A stretch of DNA of 21,233 nucleotides from an uncultured Eubacterium sp. (GTDB taxonomy: Bacteria > Bacillota > Clostridia > Lachnospirales > Lachnospiraceae), in assembly GCA_934317205.1 (NCBI GenBank), contig CAKREL010000035.1, forward strand, positions 1-21,233. Direction: 5' to 3'. A model generated the notes under the pieces. The model saw nothing but the letters and a program-made list of their open reading frames with translations, did not search any database and was not told the origin of the DNA. How positions within the stretch are numbered: position 1 is the stretch's first letter; each line of letters starts with the position of its first letter. Positions 19,990-21,233 of this stretch are shown one piece after another. A program made the translations under genes and the position numbers.

Positions 19990-21233
19990 TTATTTGAACT
20001 CCCCTGTTGATTCAGGGAATAAAATCTTTACACCTTTTGCAATTCCAGCTGTCTTTCCTGGTGCAACCGGAATCTGCGTGCCATCTGCTTTCTGATACGT
20101 CCAGTTCACCTTATCTTCATTCCGGATTCCCCAGAGTGCCGGGTTCTTCGGATTCTGAACCACTGAACCGACTACAGTATTCATATCAAAATCATCGTAA
20201 ACATGATGATGTAACAGCTTCGTATTCTGGTTTAACAGTACCCGATTCTTTCCAATGATAATCTTATTTGGTACCTGTACAGCTTTTCCACAGTTCCAAC
20301 AGGTATGTGCTACACCTTTTGCTTCCAGATCTTCATCATAAAAAAGCTGTGCACCACAGGAACACTGTAACATTCCGCTCATCATGTTAGAGAATAATGT
20401 CATCCATTCCGGCTCCGTAATACGTTTGCTTGGCTCATTCAGTCCGACTGTAAATGCTCTGATAAACATCTGACGCAGTTTTTCCGGATATAAAGGCCAG
20501 TAAATCGTTGCATTGTCATGGATTCCTTTTACCGGTCTGTTCGTCTTATTATTTGGATCAAAGATAAACACCGGATCCGTGCCATACAGCTTCACTCTGG
20601 CTGCCATATCCATGCAACGGATACTTGCTTCCAGCTTTCCTTCCAGTGGATGATTCACCATAAAAAGATAAAACAACAGCACGGAAAGTGAATATCTGTC
20701 TGTATCTTTGGATGGACGTTTCTCTCCTCTTACAATCTCCGGAGCCATAAATCCCGGTGTGCCAAGGACTCCGCCTGGTTTGCTATTATCAAAAGATACG
20801 TTGTCATTATCGCAAATCAGCACATCTCCATTATCCGGATTAAAGAACAGATTCCCGAAAGAAATGTCCTGATACTTTGCTCCCATAGCGTGCAGCTTCT
20901 GATAGCCTCTGGTCAGATTAAAAGCGGTTCTGCAGAGGGTATAAAAAGACGGATTCACACGTTTCTTCATTAGATCCACGATACTCTTATAATTTTTCGG
21001 TCGAAGAGGCATGATATAACCATACAGTTCGCCTTTCGCCGGTACAATCATTTCCATAGGCCAGAGAAAGCTTTCATCCGGTGAACCTTTCGCAATGATT
21101 GTTTCCAGAATCATTTTCTGACGCTCGGTAGCGCTGCCCTTAAAATACCATTTCAGTGCATAATGATTACCGCCACATTTCACATCATAGACTTCTCCCT
21201 GTCCACCGGCTCCCAGGAGACTGACTACCTCAT
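19990..21233 (-). CDS. Ser/Thr kinase with C-terminal zinc ribbon, 5' end outside window (TerY-P triad)
   Basis: Partial: the frame is open to the right edge. The edge encodes EVVSLLGAGGQGEVYDV, the glycine loop, so only a few residues are missing; the GTG at 21183 is internal. Then come the ATP-binding Lys (YALKWYF), a catalytic loop YQDISFGN (Asp and Asn present, His-Arg replaced by Tyr-Gln), CDNDNVS in place of DFG, and GTPGFMAPE. The core looks active although atypical, as in TerY-P kinases. After about 280 residues come a zinc ribbon (C-x-C ... C-x2-C: CSCGAQLF, HTCWNCGK) and a beta-rich C-terminal domain. It should phosphorylate partners within the operon, reversed by the PP2C two genes downstream. 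It lies 42 bases upstream of the vWA gene. Confidence 0.92.
   Translation of the reverse strand, partial: EVVSLLGAGGQGEVYDVKCGGNHYALKWYFKGSATERQKMILETIIAKGSPDESFLWPMEMIVPAKGELYGYIMPLRPKNYKSIVDLMKKRVNPSFYTLCRTAFNLTRGYQKLHAMGAKYQDISFGNLFFNPDNGDVLICDNDNVSFDNSKPGGVLGTPGFMAPEIVRGEKRPSKDTDRYSLSVLLFYLFMVNHPLEGKLEASIRCMDMAARVKLYGTDPVFIFDPNNKTNRPVKGIHDNATIYWPLYPEKLRQMFIRAFTVGLNEPSKRITEPEWMTLFSNMMSGMLQCSCGAQLFYDEDLEAKGVAHTCWNCGKAVQVPNKIIIGKNRVLLNQNTKLLHHHVYDDFDMNTVVGSVVQNPKNPALWGIRNEDKVNWTYQKADGTQIPVAPGKTAGIAKGVKILFPESTGEFK

Overview
The window reads as a low-GC Gram-positive genome, most likely a gut Clostridia of the Lachnospiraceae type. This rests on AT-rich intergenic DNA, strong AGGAGG-type ribosome binding sites, a tRNA gene without an encoded CCA, and the style of the integrase and small-gene clusters. 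The genus cannot be fixed from sequence alone. Almost every gene lies on the minus strand. The exceptions are one membrane-anchored hydrolase and a tRNA-Leu.

Region 1 (1-3325): a repeat-rich left edge, then a tight minus-strand run of seven small unrelated genes from one candidate promoter. The run resembles a polymorphic-toxin immunity array without its toxin. One member carries a single-base frameshift. Region 2 (3326-5053): a plus-strand alpha/beta hydrolase, an inverted repeat, and tRNA-Leu(AAG) with its own promoter and terminator.

Region 3 (5059-9763): the left end of an integrated mobile element. A tyrosine integrase abuts the tRNA-Leu 3' end. It is followed by a coiled-coil DNA-binding-type protein with a perfect 28-bp palindrome in front of it, and by a second, different tyrosine recombinase. 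A 1.2-kb stretch without genes then holds hairpins and seven iteron-like repeats at about 29-bp spacing. Region 4 (9731-12511): a cluster for a secreted acidic protein, an EF-hand mini-protein, a protein of 21-residue GLFG/NHYD repeats and a small helical protein, then a GNAT acetyltransferase.

Region 5 (12608-21233): the most interesting part, a seven-gene operon read right to left. It encodes a Ser/Thr kinase with a C-terminal zinc ribbon (5' end outside the window), a vWA protein, a PP2C phosphatase, a Cys-containing basic protein, a transglutaminase-fold protein, a UPF1-like helicase with a degenerate PLD-like C-terminus, and a compact HelD/UvrD-like helicase lacking the usual 1B insert. 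The first three match the TerY-P triad known from Ter-type stress systems. Coupled to two SF1 helicases, they suggest a phosphorylation-controlled nucleic-acid-processing or anti-phage system, related in parts list to Mokosh but split into separate proteins and carrying extra transglutaminase and Cys-motif components. Function is inferred, not shown.
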